Part shown: positions 51,492 through 61,667 of the stretch, in pieces
Position numbering within the stretch: the first letter of the stretch is position 1
How the letters are laid out: every line of letters starts with the position of its first letter
NCBI GenBank assembly: GCA_030429705.1
Contig: JAUIES010000005.1
Coordinates: 1 to 64,000 of the forward strand
Direction: 5' to 3'
DNA length: 64,000 nt
Source: Phycisphaerae bacterium
GTDB lineage: Bacteria > Planctomycetota > Phycisphaerae > Phycisphaerales > UBA1924
Program-made: the position numbers and the translations under genes
The notes under the pieces: generated by a model
Databases searched by the model: none
The model's input: only the letters and a program-made list of their open reading frames with translations
Told to the model about the DNA's origin: nothing

Positions 51492-51955
51492 CAAACATGA
51501 CTCGCGACCGTGGCATGAATCCAGAAGGGCAGTTTCACTTTTTACTGGTTGAAGATGATCAGACTCATGCCGATCTCATTCGATTCTCCCTTGAGTCACA
51601 TGAGACTTCATGTACCTTGAGCCATGTTGTTGACGGAGCGGCTGCAGTGGCATTTATGCGACAAGAGGGCAAGTACGCCGACACACACAAGCCTCATGTT
51701 GTGCTGCTTGATTTGAATCTGCCCAAGTTGAACGGGCTGGAGGTTCTGGAGATCATCAAGTCGGACCCCGATCTCCAGCACACACCGGTGATCGTTTTGA
51801 CGACCTCGGCCAGTGAGGGGGACCGAAGCCAGGCATATCTGCGGCACGCGAACAGTTTCCTGACCAAACCACTCGATTTCGGTCTCCTCCAGAAGATGAT
51901 GGCCGATGTTCAGCGTTACTGGACGCAATGGAATCAGCCTTTGACGACTAACTAG
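51488..51955 (+). CDS. Single-domain response regulator
   Basis: A 155-residue receiver of the Rcp1/CheY-like type without output domain. The acidic pair Asp23/Asp24, phospho-acceptor Asp75 (VVLLDLNLP), and Lys127 (SFLTKPLD) are in place. It must act by protein contact rather than DNA binding. The ATG overlaps the kinase stop and has GAAAGG a few bases upstream. The pair makes a classical two-component module. Confidence 0.95.
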   Translation: MTNMTRDRGMNPEGQFHFLLVEDDQTHADLIRFSLESHETSCTLSHVVDGAAAVAFMRQEGKYADTHKPHVVLLDLNLPKLNGLEVLEIIKSDPDLQHTPVIVLTTSASEGDRSQAYLRHANSFLTKPLDFGLLQKMMADVQRYWTQWNQPLTTN

Positions 51956-52046
51956 GCCCATCGGACTTTTCAATCGATGTTCCATTGTGATCGGAATAAA
52001 CAACGCGGACGATGAGGTTTGGTTTCGGGTGGAGTAGTATTCATCG

Positions 52047-52448
52047 ATGGATCGTCTGATTGCCATCTTGATTGCCGGAGCGATACTCGCGGTCCCTTTG
52101 CAGTCTTCACTCTGGAAAGCGTGTGCTTGTTGTACAGGCGTGCAGTTTCCGCTGGAGTCCATGGCGGCAGGCGATGCAAACGATCAAGCCGACGCGTGCT
52201 GCATTCTTTCAGAAGACGCGCAGTATCTACCTGAAGAACAAGAAAAAGAGCAACCCTGCGATCAACAAGATTGCCCGATGACCTGCTGCTCGGCCACGAT
52301 CTCATTTGCGTTGTCCATCAATGCGGTTGACAGCACCGAAGTTGAGCAGGACGAGATCGCGTTTCAGTGCTTCCCGACGATCAAACCCAACTCACGACAT
52401 GTCGCTGAGTTGAAGCGGCCCCCGAGACCCATGACCCTGCCTTGCTGA
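52047..52448 (+). CDS. Small exported Cys-rich protein, unknown
   Basis: The 133-residue product has a signal peptide-like N-terminus (residues 1-20) and clustered cysteines: ACACCTG, ACCILSE, PCDQQDCPMTCC, plus two more near the C-terminus. The central part is acidic. The pattern suggests metal binding or disulfide-linked structure in the periplasm. I do not recognise a family. It lies 51 bp upstream of an adaptor/ABC operon and may be its first gene. Confidence 0.65.
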   Translation: MDRLIAILIAGAILAVPLQSSLWKACACCTGVQFPLESMAAGDANDQADACCILSEDAQYLPEEQEKEQPCDQQDCPMTCCSATISFALSINAVDSTEVEQDEIAFQCFPTIKPNSRHVAELKRPPRPMTLPC

Positions 52449-52499
52449 GTAAGGTGCGCGCTTCGTGCGCGGTTGTCATGGTGTTTTTGAGGGTTCTTC

Positions 52500-54059
52500 A
52501 TGTCTATTCAATCTGTCGATATGCGTCACCGGCGCAGCGGTCCGCCGCGCCGTTTCGTGGCGTTCGTTGTGCCACTTTCCGTCACTGCAGCGTTGGGGTG
52601 TGCGCTTATGTGGAGCGCGTGGCCTCTCTTGCAGCCGGAGCGCGAAGTGCGCGTGGTGCAGGCGGTGCCGGACCGTGCGTCTTTGACGGCTGATGTCGTT
52701 CCGACTGCTGATTCTGTGATCTCAGCGCCGGCGGTGCAGGCACCGGGGTGGTTAGAAGCCGAGCCGTTTTACATCGCTTGCGCAGCGCTGGCCGACGGTG
52801 TCGTGCAGAGCATCGAGGTTCTTGAAGGCGAGTATGTAGAAGCGGGTTCGGTTGTTGCCAAATTGGTAGCCGAAGATTCGGAATTGCGACTTCGTCGCGC
52901 CGAGGCAGAGCTGTCAGCGTCGATCGCTTTTCTCGCGATTGCAAAGGCAGAACTTGAAGCCGCCACTCGGACCTGGGACGAACCGGTCGAACTCGAGCGA
53001 GCCGTTGAATCAGGCGAAGCAGCGGTTATGGAGCACGAGAGCGAGTTGGCGCAGCTCCCGTCCTTGCTTGCATCTGCCCAAGCGACCTTGAAGGGATTGG
53101 ATGAAGAGGCTGCAAGGGTTCGACGATCCACCGAACGCGGTGCGACGAATGAACTCGAGTTGATTATTGCCGAAGCGCGTGCAGCCGCCCAGCAGGCCGA
53201 TGTCGAAGCGATCGAGGCCCGACGACCGATTCTGCAGGCCCGCGTTCAACGACTCAAGGCTGAACTGCGAGCAGCGCGCCGCGATCTGGAGTTGCGCATC
53301 GCCGACCGGCGCCGTCTCGAGACAGCTCTGTCAGAGGTCACGCGGCGAGAAGCAGCCGTCGAACAAGCCAAGGTCAGCCGCGATGAGGCAGCACTCGAAC
53401 TTGAGCGGATGACGATTCGTGCACCGATCTCAGGGTTTGTGCAAACACGGCTGAAAGTACCCGGAGACAAGGTGATTCTGATGATGGATTCACCGCACTC
53501 GGCGCATCTTGTTCACCTGTACGATCCGCAGCGTTTGCAGGTGCGCGTCGATGTGCCACTTGCAGACGCGGCGTACATCGCCGTTGGCCGTCAATGTGAA
53601 GTTATTGTCGATGTCTTGCCCGATCGTACATTTGCGGGTGAAGTCCTTCGGGTTACGCACGAAGCGGATCTTCAGAAAAACACGCTGCAAGTGAAAGTGA
53701 AAGTCATCGATCCGGATCCGATTCTTCGGCCTGAGATGCTCACACGCGTCAAGTTTCTAGCGGGTACAGGAGGCTCGGGCGCGGTTGGTTCGACTGAACA
53801 GCAGTATCCGCGCACATTGGTTCCTGCTCAGGCTCTCGTGGAACAGGACGGGATCACGCAGGTCTGGACAGTTGTCGATCGCCGTAACGGGCACGGCGTG
53901 CTCCGTCCGCAACGCGTCGAAGTCGTTGAGCGAGCGGAAGGCTGGCTGACGGTCACGGGCGATCTGCACGCGGGGGCGTTGATTGCGGTTGACATCGAGA
54001 ATCCTCGGTCGGGTGAACAGGTGTTCGTTCGCAGCACTGCAGCTGGGGGGTCATCATGA
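52500..54059 (+). CDS. HlyD-type periplasmic adaptor (membrane fusion) protein
   Basis: The 519-residue product has one N-terminal helix (about residues 18-40), a biotinyl-lipoyl-like first half (ADGVVQSIEVLEGEYVEAGS near residue 98), a long alpha-helical hairpin rich in Glu, Ala and Arg (residues 125-300) and a beta-barrel part with TIRAPISGFVQTRLKVPGDK. It links an inner-membrane pump to the outer membrane or to a periplasmic partner. It is coupled by ATGA to the ATPase gene. GAGGG precedes the start. Confidence 0.92.
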   Translation: MSIQSVDMRHRRSGPPRRFVAFVVPLSVTAALGCALMWSAWPLLQPEREVRVVQAVPDRASLTADVVPTADSVISAPAVQAPGWLEAEPFYIACAALADGVVQSIEVLEGEYVEAGSVVAKLVAEDSELRLRRAEAELSASIAFLAIAKAELEAATRTWDEPVELERAVESGEAAVMEHESELAQLPSLLASAQATLKGLDEEAARVRRSTERGATNELELIIAEARAAAQQADVEAIEARRPILQARVQRLKAELRAARRDLELRIADRRRLETALSEVTRREAAVEQAKVSRDEAALELERMTIRAPISGFVQTRLKVPGDKVILMMDSPHSAHLVHLYDPQRLQVRVDVPLADAAYIAVGRQCEVIVDVLPDRTFAGEVLRVTHEADLQKNTLQVKVKVIDPDPILRPEMLTRVKFLAGTGGSGAVGSTEQQYPRTLVPAQALVEQDGITQVWTVVDRRNGHGVLRPQRVEVVERAEGWLTVTGDLHAGALIAVDIENPRSGEQVFVRSTAAGGSS

Positions 54060-54760
54060 GTTTGATTGAATGTCGACAACTGACGCGCGAATACAAGAAG
54101 GGTGACACGACAATCAGGCCGCTCGACCAACTCGACCTTGATGTTCCGGCAGGAGACTTTCTGGCACTGATGGGGCCGAGCGGGAGCGGCAAGACAACGC
54201 TGCTCAATCTGATCGCGGGTATCGATTCACCCACGAGCGGCTCTCTTGTGATCAAAGGCATCGAGATCGGCGCTCTACGCCGCAACGCGCTCGCTGCCTG
54301 GCGTTCGGAGCAGGTTGGGTACATTTTTCAACTCTACAACCTCGTCCCGGTCTTGACAGCATATGAAAATGTCGAGTTGCCGCTGCTCATTCATCGATTA
54401 TCGCGAAGAGATCGCGACCAACGCGTGATGGCTGCCCTCGAACAAGTCGGCATCGCGGATCGGTCTGAACATTACCCGCGACAACTCTCCGGCGGGCAGG
54501 AACAGCGGGTTGCGATTGCACGGGCCATCGTGACAGACCCGGCGATCATCGTGGCAGACGAACCAACGGGCGACCTCGACAAACAATCGGCTCATGCGGT
54601 GATGGTGCTGCTGCAAGAACTGAATCAGAAACTCGGCAAGACCATCATCATGGTCACGCACGATCCACATTCAACAGACTACGCCAAGCGGACGCTGCAT
54701 CTTGACAAAGGCAGACTCGTTGAACTCGGCGTTCCATCACTTAAGGAGGTGGCATCATGA
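54056..54760 (+). CDS. MacB/LolD-type ABC ATPase
   Basis: A 234-residue ATPase with Walker [10 protein letters not shown] (about 40-48), signature [15 protein letters not shown] (one residue from the usual GGQQQR), Walker [13 protein letters not shown] and an H-loop in VTHDPHS. It works with the two permeases after it in a mechanotransmission-type transporter. It overlaps both the adaptor and the first permease genes by 4 bp. Confidence 0.95.
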   Translation: MSLIECRQLTREYKKGDTTIRPLDQLDLDVPAGDFLALMGPSGSGKTTLLNLIAGIDSPTSGSLVIKGIEIGALRRNALAAWRSEQVGYIFQLYNLVPVLTAYENVELPLLIHRLSRRDRDQRVMAALEQVGIADRSEHYPRQLSGGQEQRVAIARAIVTDPAIIVADEPTGDLDKQSAHAVMVLLQELNQKLGKTIIMVTHDPHSTDYAKRTLHLDKGRLVELGVPSLKEVAS

Positions 54761-55908
54761 CACTGTTCCGTTGTTTACCGTATGTGTTCAAACAGGTCGT
54801 ACGGTACCGCGTGCGGTCGCTATTGACTGTTGCAGGTATTGGGATCGCGATGTTTCTGTTTACCGCAGTGCAGGCGATGAACAGCGGTGTGACGGCGGCA
54901 ACCGAGGCGACCGCAAAGGACACCGTACTCGTGGTGTATCGCGAAGATCGGTACTGCCCGGCGACGAGCCAGTTGCCGCAGGACTACCAGCGCCGAATCG
55001 AGCAGGTCGAAGGTGTGACGAGTGTAACGCCGATGAAAATCGTCGTGTCGAACTGTCGCACGAGTTTGGATGTGGTGACCTTTCGCGGTGTTCCCAAAGA
55101 TACATTTTTGAATGAGCGGAAAGGTGCGATCGAGGTGATCGAAGGCTCGGTCGAGTCGTGGATGAGTCGCACCGACGCAGCCCTTCTGGGCGAAACTCTC
55201 GCAACACGGCGAGGGCTCAAGCCGGGGATGACTTTCGACGCTGCGGGGATTACTGCGTATGTCGCGGGGGTGATTCGATCGGACAATTTGCAGGACCACA
55301 ATGTCGCGTACACGGCGCTCGAGTTCGTCCAACTTGCCGGACGAGATCAACTTGGGATCGTGACACAGTTCAATGTCAAGGTTGAAGATTCTTCCATGCT
55401 CGACCGTGTCGCGGAAGATATCGACGAAGTCTTTCAAACAGCGCAAGAACCGACCGCGACATTCAGCGAAAAAGCGTTCATCGGTCGTGTGGCAGACGAC
55501 ATCATCGAACTTGTCGGATTTGCGCGCTGGCTTGGGCTCGGCTGCCTCGCTGCGGTCCTCGCCCTCGTGGCGAATTCAATCATCCTGGGTGTCCAAAGCC
55601 GTGTTTCTGAACATGCTGTCTTGCAGACGCTGGGCTATTCTGGTCGGCTCGTTGCCGCGTTGATCATGGCAGAGGGGATCGTGCTTGCTGTGATCGGTGG
55701 CGCGATCGGCGCAGCAGCTGCCTTGGGCGTTGCGCGGTATGGCAACTTTGCACTTTCAGTTGAAGGAGCGTCGATTCCGATCGTCGCCGATGTGCGGCTG
55801 CTTGTGACAGGACTGTTGGTCTGTGGGATCATCGGTGTTCTAGCCGGGCTTGTCCCTGCCTGGCAGGCATCCAGGCGCGAGATATCGGCGTGTTTTCGAG
55901 CGATGTAG
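54757..55908 (+). CDS. FtsX/MacB-type ABC permease, first
   Basis: The 383-residue protein has the four-helix FtsX architecture: one helix near residues 20-40, a large periplasmic domain and three C-terminal helices from about residue 250. The motif ILGVQSRVSEHAVLQTLGYS is typical of the cytoplasmic loop. The periplasmic part contains Cys in RYCPATSQLP and SNCRTSL. The start overlaps the ATPase stop with a perfect AAGGAGGTGG upstream. Confidence 0.93.
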   Translation: MTLFRCLPYVFKQVVRYRVRSLLTVAGIGIAMFLFTAVQAMNSGVTAATEATAKDTVLVVYREDRYCPATSQLPQDYQRRIEQVEGVTSVTPMKIVVSNCRTSLDVVTFRGVPKDTFLNERKGAIEVIEGSVESWMSRTDAALLGETLATRRGLKPGMTFDAAGITAYVAGVIRSDNLQDHNVAYTALEFVQLAGRDQLGIVTQFNVKVEDSSMLDRVAEDIDEVFQTAQEPTATFSEKAFIGRVADDIIELVGFARWLGLGCLAAVLALVANSIILGVQSRVSEHAVLQTLGYSGRLVAALIMAEGIVLAVIGGAIGAAAALGVARYGNFALSVEGASIPIVADVRLLVTGLLVCGIIGVLAGLVPAWQASRREISACFRAM

Positions 55909-55916
55909 TGAACACC

Positions 55917-57089
55917 ATGCGGCAACTCCCATTCCATTATGCGTTTCGCAACCTGGGTCGAAGTGGTGTACGGCTCTGCGCGTCACTGGTTGGCTCGTCG
56001 CTTGTCGTGTTACTTGTGCTCGCGTCAGGCGGTTTCATTCGCGGCATGCAACTGACGCTGACACAAGATGGCGGATTGCATGAGAATGTCATGATCCTCG
56101 GCACGGGTAGTGAAGAGGGGGTCGAGCGATCGCAGATCGGGGGATCGGTCGAGAGCATTGCTGCGGCGAGTATTCCAGGGCTCAAAGAACAAGCGGGTGT
56201 CGTGTATGCATCGCCGGAGATTCATGCTGCCTTACCGGTGCGCGAGCAGCGTGACAGTTCTGTCGATCTTGCGGCTGTGATGCGGGGAGTGCGGCCGGTC
56301 GCATTTCTTGTCCATCCGGAAGTAGAGATTATTGAGGGCCGAGCGCCACGAGCCGGGCTCGACGAACTCATGGTTGGGCAACTCGCGTCAACCAGACTTG
56401 GCGTTCCATATGAAAGGCTCGCGGTCGGGCAGACACTGCATTTCGATGATCGGGACTGGACGATCGTCGGCCGGTTTAGCGCACCAAACACCGTCATGAA
56501 CGCCGAGATATGGCTCCCTCTCCCTGATCTTCAGATCGCAACCAACAGAGAAGCCTCGATTTCGTGTGTTGTGGTCACACTCGATCAAGCGACTTTTCCC
56601 GATGCGGATTTGTTCGCCAAGAGCCGACTCGATCTTGAGATTACCGCCCTGCGCGAGCGTGACTACTACGCGTCGATTGCGGCATTTTATGCACCGATTC
56701 GGATTATGGTGCTCGTGACGGCTGTGCTCATTGCGTCGGGCGGTATTTTGGGGGGGCTCAACACAATGTATGCTGCGTTCGCTGCGCGCGTGCGCGAAGT
56801 CGGCATGTTGCAAGCCTTGGGGTACACCCGTCTTGCGATCGTTTTGAATCTCATGGAAGAATCGGTCTTCGCGTCCGCTTGCGGGACGTTAATCGGATCT
56901 GTTGTAGGGGTTGTGTTGCTTGACGGCCTGGCTGTCAAGTTCTCGATGGGTGCATTCGCGCTCACCATCGATCCACCTGTTTTGTTGACCGGAATCATCG
57001 GAGGCCTCTTGGTCGGTTTCGTCGGGGCAATCCCCCCGGCGATTCGTTGTCTCCGGCTCCCGATCACGGAAGCACTGAAATCGTACTAG
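55917..57089 (+). CDS. FtsX/MacB-type ABC permease, second
   Basis: A 390-residue paralogue of the preceding permease with the same four-helix layout (AAFAARVREVGMLQALGYTR in the conserved loop). With its neighbour it should form a heterodimer with the ATPase. ATG 55917 follows the first permease's stop by 8 bp; frames starting upstream (GTG 55890) overlap. The last codons end just before the lipoprotein gene's ribosome binding site. Confidence 0.92.
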   Translation: MRQLPFHYAFRNLGRSGVRLCASLVGSSLVVLLVLASGGFIRGMQLTLTQDGGLHENVMILGTGSEEGVERSQIGGSVESIAAASIPGLKEQAGVVYASPEIHAALPVREQRDSSVDLAAVMRGVRPVAFLVHPEVEIIEGRAPRAGLDELMVGQLASTRLGVPYERLAVGQTLHFDDRDWTIVGRFSAPNTVMNAEIWLPLPDLQIATNREASISCVVVTLDQATFPDADLFAKSRLDLEITALRERDYYASIAAFYAPIRIMVLVTAVLIASGGILGGLNTMYAAFAARVREVGMLQALGYTRLAIVLNLMEESVFASACGTLIGSVVGVVLLDGLAVKFSMGAFALTIDPPVLLTGIIGGLLVGFVGAIPPAIRCLRLPITEALKSY

Positions 57090-57112
57090 TTCAATTTAGG
57101 AAAGGTCTGCAT

Positions 57113-57643
57113 ATGCAAGTCATCACAAAAATCGTTCAAACAAGTCTTCTCACAGCAGCAATTGTGCTCGCTTCGTGTAGCAAGAGTGAATCAGAAGCAC
57201 CTGAGCAATCAGCAGCCGACGCACCAGCATGGGTTCTCGCTGTTGCACCAAGCGATGCGGTCAGTATCGTCGAAGCGAAGTCGACTGTAAAGGAAGGCGA
57301 TCATGTCGTGCTTCGTGGCCGCATCGGTGGCCGCAAGGAACCGCTGACAAGCGGGAGCCCAGTCTTCACAGTGATGGATCTTGAGATTCCACATTGTGGA
57401 GAAAATGCGCTCGACGCGTGCCGAACGCCATGGGACTATTGCTGCGAAACACCGGAGACCATTACTACCAACTCAGCGACCGTGCAGGTCGTGGACGAAC
57501 TCGGGCAACCGATCTCTGACGACCTCAAGGCATTTGGCATCGAAGCATTGGATGAAATCATTGTGGTCGGCACCGTCGCGCCGCGCGCGAATGAAGAGGT
57601 TCTGACCGTGCGAGCAACCGGCATTCACCGTGTTGGCGGTTAA
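57113..57643 (+). CDS. Cys-rich lipoprotein closing the ABC operon
   Basis: The 176-residue product has a lipobox (LASC, Cys22) and a small beta-rich, OB-fold-like domain (GDHVVLRGRIGG near residue 62, IIVVGTVAPR near 152). It contains Cys95, Cys103, Cys110 and Cys111 in HCGENALDACRTPWDYCCE, echoing the Cys-rich exported protein at the other end of the operon. ATG 57113 has AGGAAAGG upstream. The ligand is unknown; a metal is my hypothesis. Confidence 0.8.
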   Translation: MQVITKIVQTSLLTAAIVLASCSKSESEAPEQSAADAPAWVLAVAPSDAVSIVEAKSTVKEGDHVVLRGRIGGRKEPLTSGSPVFTVMDLEIPHCGENALDACRTPWDYCCETPETITTNSATVQVVDELGQPISDDLKAFGIEALDEIIVVGTVAPRANEEVLTVRATGIHRVGG

Positions 57644-57847
57644 GGGCTCGGCGGTTGACTGCGGGACTGATCAATGCATCCTCCGAGGGAGGCTGAGCGA
57701 CTCGCCTCGCAGGCAGATACGCAATCGCGTATTGCTCAGTGTGCGGACGCTGGATCGGTTGATCGATCAGGAGGAGTCACCATTCCGGCGACTGAAGCGT
57801 GCTGCTGCCGATTTACAGCGCATCGCTTGTGCTGTACAGTGTCGTGA

Positions 57848-59914
57848 ATGAGCCGACTAAAAAAGTGCCGTTTCGTGGCGTTCTTGTTTGCGTTCTTGAT
57901 TATCGGCGTGGTGGCTGCGCAAGCACCCGAGCCGGAAGAACCGGGCGTGCGTCTGCGTGCGTATTGGATCGGTGAACCGGTTGAAGGTTTGTACCCACTT
58001 CGGCCGGGAGAAACGCCGAATGTTGATGTCACCGCGCCATCACTCAACATGTCAAACGGTGCTCCGCCATTTTCGGGTGCGGACGATGAAATGTTTGATC
58101 GTCACTATGTAATCGAGATGACCGGTACGATCTTGATTGAATCGCCGGGCGAATACGAATGGAAAGTCGGATCGACCTCTGCCGTTCGTGTGTACATCGA
58201 TGATCAACGCCTCACAGATCCGACGGGTCCACCCACATGGAAGCGTGCAAGCGTCCATCTGGACAAAGGGCCGCATCGTCTCCGCATCGTGCAATGGGTG
58301 AATGAGCCGAACGAACGGTTCATGAATCACCAGTGGCGAGTGCCGGGAACTGAAGAGTTCGTCGACATTTCTACCGATGTGTTGCGCGCCCCAGCGTTCT
58401 ATTTTCGACCCACGCAGCCAGGGCAGAAAGTGCTCGCCATGGGTGGCGATCGTCCAGGATTGCGAATGAAACTCGACCGCGTGCACCCGGGGTATCGCGT
58501 CGTCAACATTCGACCGGATGGCATGGAGATGCCAGTCGGCGCTCTCGGGCAACTTTCCGATGGTCGGCTCGTCGTCGCTCGCTTCGACGCGACCACGCTC
58601 AAGGCACCTCGTCCGACCGAGACACCAAATGGTCAACTGTGGCTTCTCAGCAATGTCGATGGTGCTGATACCGACAAGCCGGAAGGCGACATGATCGCCG
58701 ATGGGCTGTTTGAACCCTCCGGTATTTGCGTTCTGGACGATGTCATCTATGTCTCGCAACGGCGTGAAGTGTCTTGCTTTCAGTATGACAACGCAACGGA
58801 CGCATGGCGCAAATCAGTCGTTGCTTCCGGCTGGGAAACCAATGATTTCCACCAGATCTCTGCAGGGCTGCTGCATGAGCCCGGACCTGATAAACAACAC
58901 CCGGGGTACTTGTACATGGCGCGGTCACCCGGTCTGGGGTTGATGCAGAATCCGCCCAACCATGGGTCTGTCTGGCGTATCGATCTTTCCAAGCCGGCAG
59001 GCGACAATGTCACGCCGTTGACTGGCGGGCACCGAACACCCAACGGCATCGGCTATGGTCCTGGTCGAGAGATCTTTGTAATCGACAATCAGGGCGAGTG
59101 GACACCTGCGAATGAACTCAACCATGTGCAGCAGGGGAAGTTTTACGGCTTCTATCACGGGCATAATCCCCCCCGAGCGTATAAAACACCATTCCAGCCA
59201 GAAAACCGCGAAACGGGCGAGGTGACGCAAGCCGCCGTGCTCTTGCCGCAGGACGAGATCGGCAACTCGCCGACGCAACCCTTGTTGTTTCCGGCAGATC
59301 ACGCTTTCGCAGGGCAACTCGCGCTGCCCGATATGCGCTACGGCGGTGTGAATCGTGTGTTTCTCGAACAAGTCGAGGGTGTGTGGCAAGGGTGTGTCAT
59401 GCGCTTTACACAAGGCCTCGAAGCAGGGCCGAATCGAATCTTCTTTGGACGGGACGGCTCACTCTATGTCGGCGGTATCGGCGGACGCCACGCTTCGACC
59501 TGGTACTGGGTCAATGCTGCGGGCGAGCCGACCTATCAAGGACTCGAGCGATTGATCCCCACGGGAGAGCAAGCGTTTGAGATCGACCACATGCGCGCGA
59601 CAGAAACCGGGTTCGTGCTTGCGTTTACTCAGCCGGTCGCGGCTGCATTCCTCGAACAGCCGGAAAACTACGCGTTGAAACAATGGACCTATCGCGCGAC
59701 CTCAGGCTATGGAGGGCCGAAGGTCGATCTTGGTGAACTCGAGGTGACACAGGCAATCGCCTCAAACGATGGTCTGGAAGTGCGACTGGTCGTTCCGGGT
59801 CTCAAGCCGGGTTATGTTGTGTATCTCGCGACAGATCCGACGAGCCGGGACGGGCAGGCCATCTGGTCAGGTGAAGTTTGGTACACGCTGAATCGCATCC
59901 CGGATTCTGATTGA
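57848..59914 (+). CDS. Exported PA14/beta-propeller protein (sugar-dehydrogenase-like)
   Basis: The 688-residue product has a signal peptide (residues 1-25), a PA14-like carbohydrate-binding domain (about residues 32-180, with VRVYIDDQRLTDPTGP), and a beta-propeller of the glucose/sorbosone dehydrogenase type (GGHRTPNGIGYGPGREIFVIDNQGEW near residue 390). Such proteins in planctomycetes may be PQQ-dependent oxidoreductases, or propellers that have lost the cofactor; no quinone-ligand set was checked. No clear ribosome binding site is seen. It stands 180 bp from the Gfo/Idh gene. Confidence 0.83.
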   Translation: MSRLKKCRFVAFLFAFLIIGVVAAQAPEPEEPGVRLRAYWIGEPVEGLYPLRPGETPNVDVTAPSLNMSNGAPPFSGADDEMFDRHYVIEMTGTILIESPGEYEWKVGSTSAVRVYIDDQRLTDPTGPPTWKRASVHLDKGPHRLRIVQWVNEPNERFMNHQWRVPGTEEFVDISTDVLRAPAFYFRPTQPGQKVLAMGGDRPGLRMKLDRVHPGYRVVNIRPDGMEMPVGALGQLSDGRLVVARFDATTLKAPRPTETPNGQLWLLSNVDGADTDKPEGDMIADGLFEPSGICVLDDVIYVSQRREVSCFQYDNATDAWRKSVVASGWETNDFHQISAGLLHEPGPDKQHPGYLYMARSPGLGLMQNPPNHGSVWRIDLSKPAGDNVTPLTGGHRTPNGIGYGPGREIFVIDNQGEWTPANELNHVQQGKFYGFYHGHNPPRAYKTPFQPENRETGEVTQAAVLLPQDEIGNSPTQPLLFPADHAFAGQLALPDMRYGGVNRVFLEQVEGVWQGCVMRFTQGLEAGPNRIFFGRDGSLYVGGIGGRHASTWYWVNAAGEPTYQGLERLIPTGEQAFEIDHMRATETGFVLAFTQPVAAAFLEQPENYALKQWTYRATSGYGGPKVDLGELEVTQAIASNDGLEVRLVVPGLKPGYVVYLATDPTSRDGQAIWSGEVWYTLNRIPDSD

Positions 59915-60094
59915 CATGCGTTCGTTGGTGCACACACGCCCAGAACAGTCGTCTTCCGGAGTTCGACGAGAAGTGAACCGATCGTCAGAATCGTGTATGC
60001 TGTCCCTTGATCGCGAGAGCACGCTCAGGTGGGTGATCTTTGCGGTTTGCAGACTGAGGACTTGTACAAGCACACCAAGAGCGAGGAAGAAGTG

Positions 60095-61474
60095 ATGAGC
60101 AACAAGAGAACACGACGCGAATTCTTGAATGATGCCACCGGTTTGACCGCGACTGCGTTGCTCGCTTCGCACGCATTCGGCGGGGTGCACTTCGGCGGCA
60201 GCGACAGTATTCAGATTGCCCTCGTGGGCTGTGGCGGGCGGGGCACTGGTGCTGCGCAGAACGCGCTGTCCGTCAAACAGGGACCAGTCCGTCTGGTTGC
60301 CATGGCTGATGTCTTTGAAGACAAGATGAACGGAAGCCAGGGTGCGTTGAAAAACGCGTTTGCGGAAGGATTCGATGTCCCGCCCGAGCGGCGGTTCATC
60401 GGGTTTGAAGGGTACAAGCACGCGATGGACAGTTTGAGCCCGGGCGATATCGTCATCTTGGCCACGCCCCCTGCCTTCCGTTGGGTGCATTTTGAATATG
60501 CGATCAAGAAGAACCTGAATGTGTTTATGGAGAAGCCTCTCGGGGTCGATGGGCCGAGTTGTCGCAAGATGCTCGAACTGACCGAACAGGCAGAAGCGAA
60601 AGGCTTGAAAGTTGCCGTCGGCCTGATGGCGCGCCACAGTCGCGCTTTCCAGGAACTTGCGGCTCGCGTACATAATGGTGAGTTGGGCAAGATTATCAGC
60701 CAGAACGGATACCGGATGCAGGGGACCATCGCCACTTTCCGTTCCCCACCAGTTCCCGCTGGAGTCAACGAACTTGAGTACCAACTTCGACGCTTCCACA
60801 GTTTCCTGTGGGCGAGTGGGGGGGCGTTCAATGACTTCTTCATTCATATCGTTGACCAACTGTGTTGGATGAAGAACGCTTGGCCGGTCACGGCGCAGGC
60901 GCTTGGCGGCCGCCACTATCGAACCGATGCAGACGGCGTTCCATTTGTCGACCAGAACCTCGACAGTTACGCCGTTGAGTACACCTATCCTGATGGCACC
61001 AAGATGAATTTTGACGGTCGCAACATTGACGGCTGCAAGTCGCAGTTCTCGAGTTACATGCACGGCACCAAGGGCTCGGCGGTCGTTTCGAGCAACGGCG
61101 ACTATGGATATCCATCCCGCATCTATAACGGGCACGAGATGAATCGTGAAAATCTTGTCTGGACATCCGAAGTCGCACGCGACGAGCGGAATCCATACCA
61201 GAACGAGTGGGAGGATTTCATCGATGCGATTCGCGCCGGCCGGCCATACAACGAAGCCAAGCGCGGCATCGAAGCCACGCTCGTGTGCAACATGGGTCGC
61301 ATGGCCGCTCACACCGGTCAGGAAATCACATTCCAAAGCATGCTCGATTGTCAACACGAGTTCGCGCCCGGTGTTGGCGAACTTGCACTCGGTGGCCCGG
61401 CGCCACTCCAAGCCGACGCCAACGGTTTGTACCCCGTGCCAAGACCAGGACAGTTGACAGACCGCGAGTATTAA
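60095..61474 (+). CDS. Tat-exported Gfo/Idh/MocA-family oxidoreductase
   Basis: The 459-residue product has a Tat signal (RTRREFLNDATG, twin Arg followed by FL), then a NAD(P)-binding Rossmann start ALVGCGGRGTG (about residues 42-52) and the EKP motif MEKPLGVDG (about 145). The family oxidises sugars, inositol and related polyols; planctomycetes have many periplasmic copies with the cofactor inserted before export. The start at 60095 has GAGGAAG upstream and puts the Tat motif at the N-terminus. Confidence 0.92.
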   Translation: MSNKRTRREFLNDATGLTATALLASHAFGGVHFGGSDSIQIALVGCGGRGTGAAQNALSVKQGPVRLVAMADVFEDKMNGSQGALKNAFAEGFDVPPERRFIGFEGYKHAMDSLSPGDIVILATPPAFRWVHFEYAIKKNLNVFMEKPLGVDGPSCRKMLELTEQAEAKGLKVAVGLMARHSRAFQELAARVHNGELGKIISQNGYRMQGTIATFRSPPVPAGVNELEYQLRRFHSFLWASGGAFNDFFIHIVDQLCWMKNAWPVTAQALGGRHYRTDADGVPFVDQNLDSYAVEYTYPDGTKMNFDGRNIDGCKSQFSSYMHGTKGSAVVSSNGDYGYPSRIYNGHEMNRENLVWTSEVARDERNPYQNEWEDFIDAIRAGRPYNEAKRGIEATLVCNMGRMAAHTGQEITFQSMLDCQHEFAPGVGELALGGPAPLQADANGLYPVPRPGQLTDREY

Positions 61475-61667
61475 GGGTCAGCGAGCGCACCAGTCGTTTC
61501 GTTGAGGATACCAGCGTTTGACATGCTGGTGTCCGGGCTGCCGCTGTGCGCATTGCAATGATGGAGGCGATACCAAGCGGCTCGATCGATGATGGCCCAC
61601 AATGCGTTGAGGGATGTCGGTCGAGTTTGTCATCGTCGATTCGGGCTGTGTGTCAACCAATCGCGGA

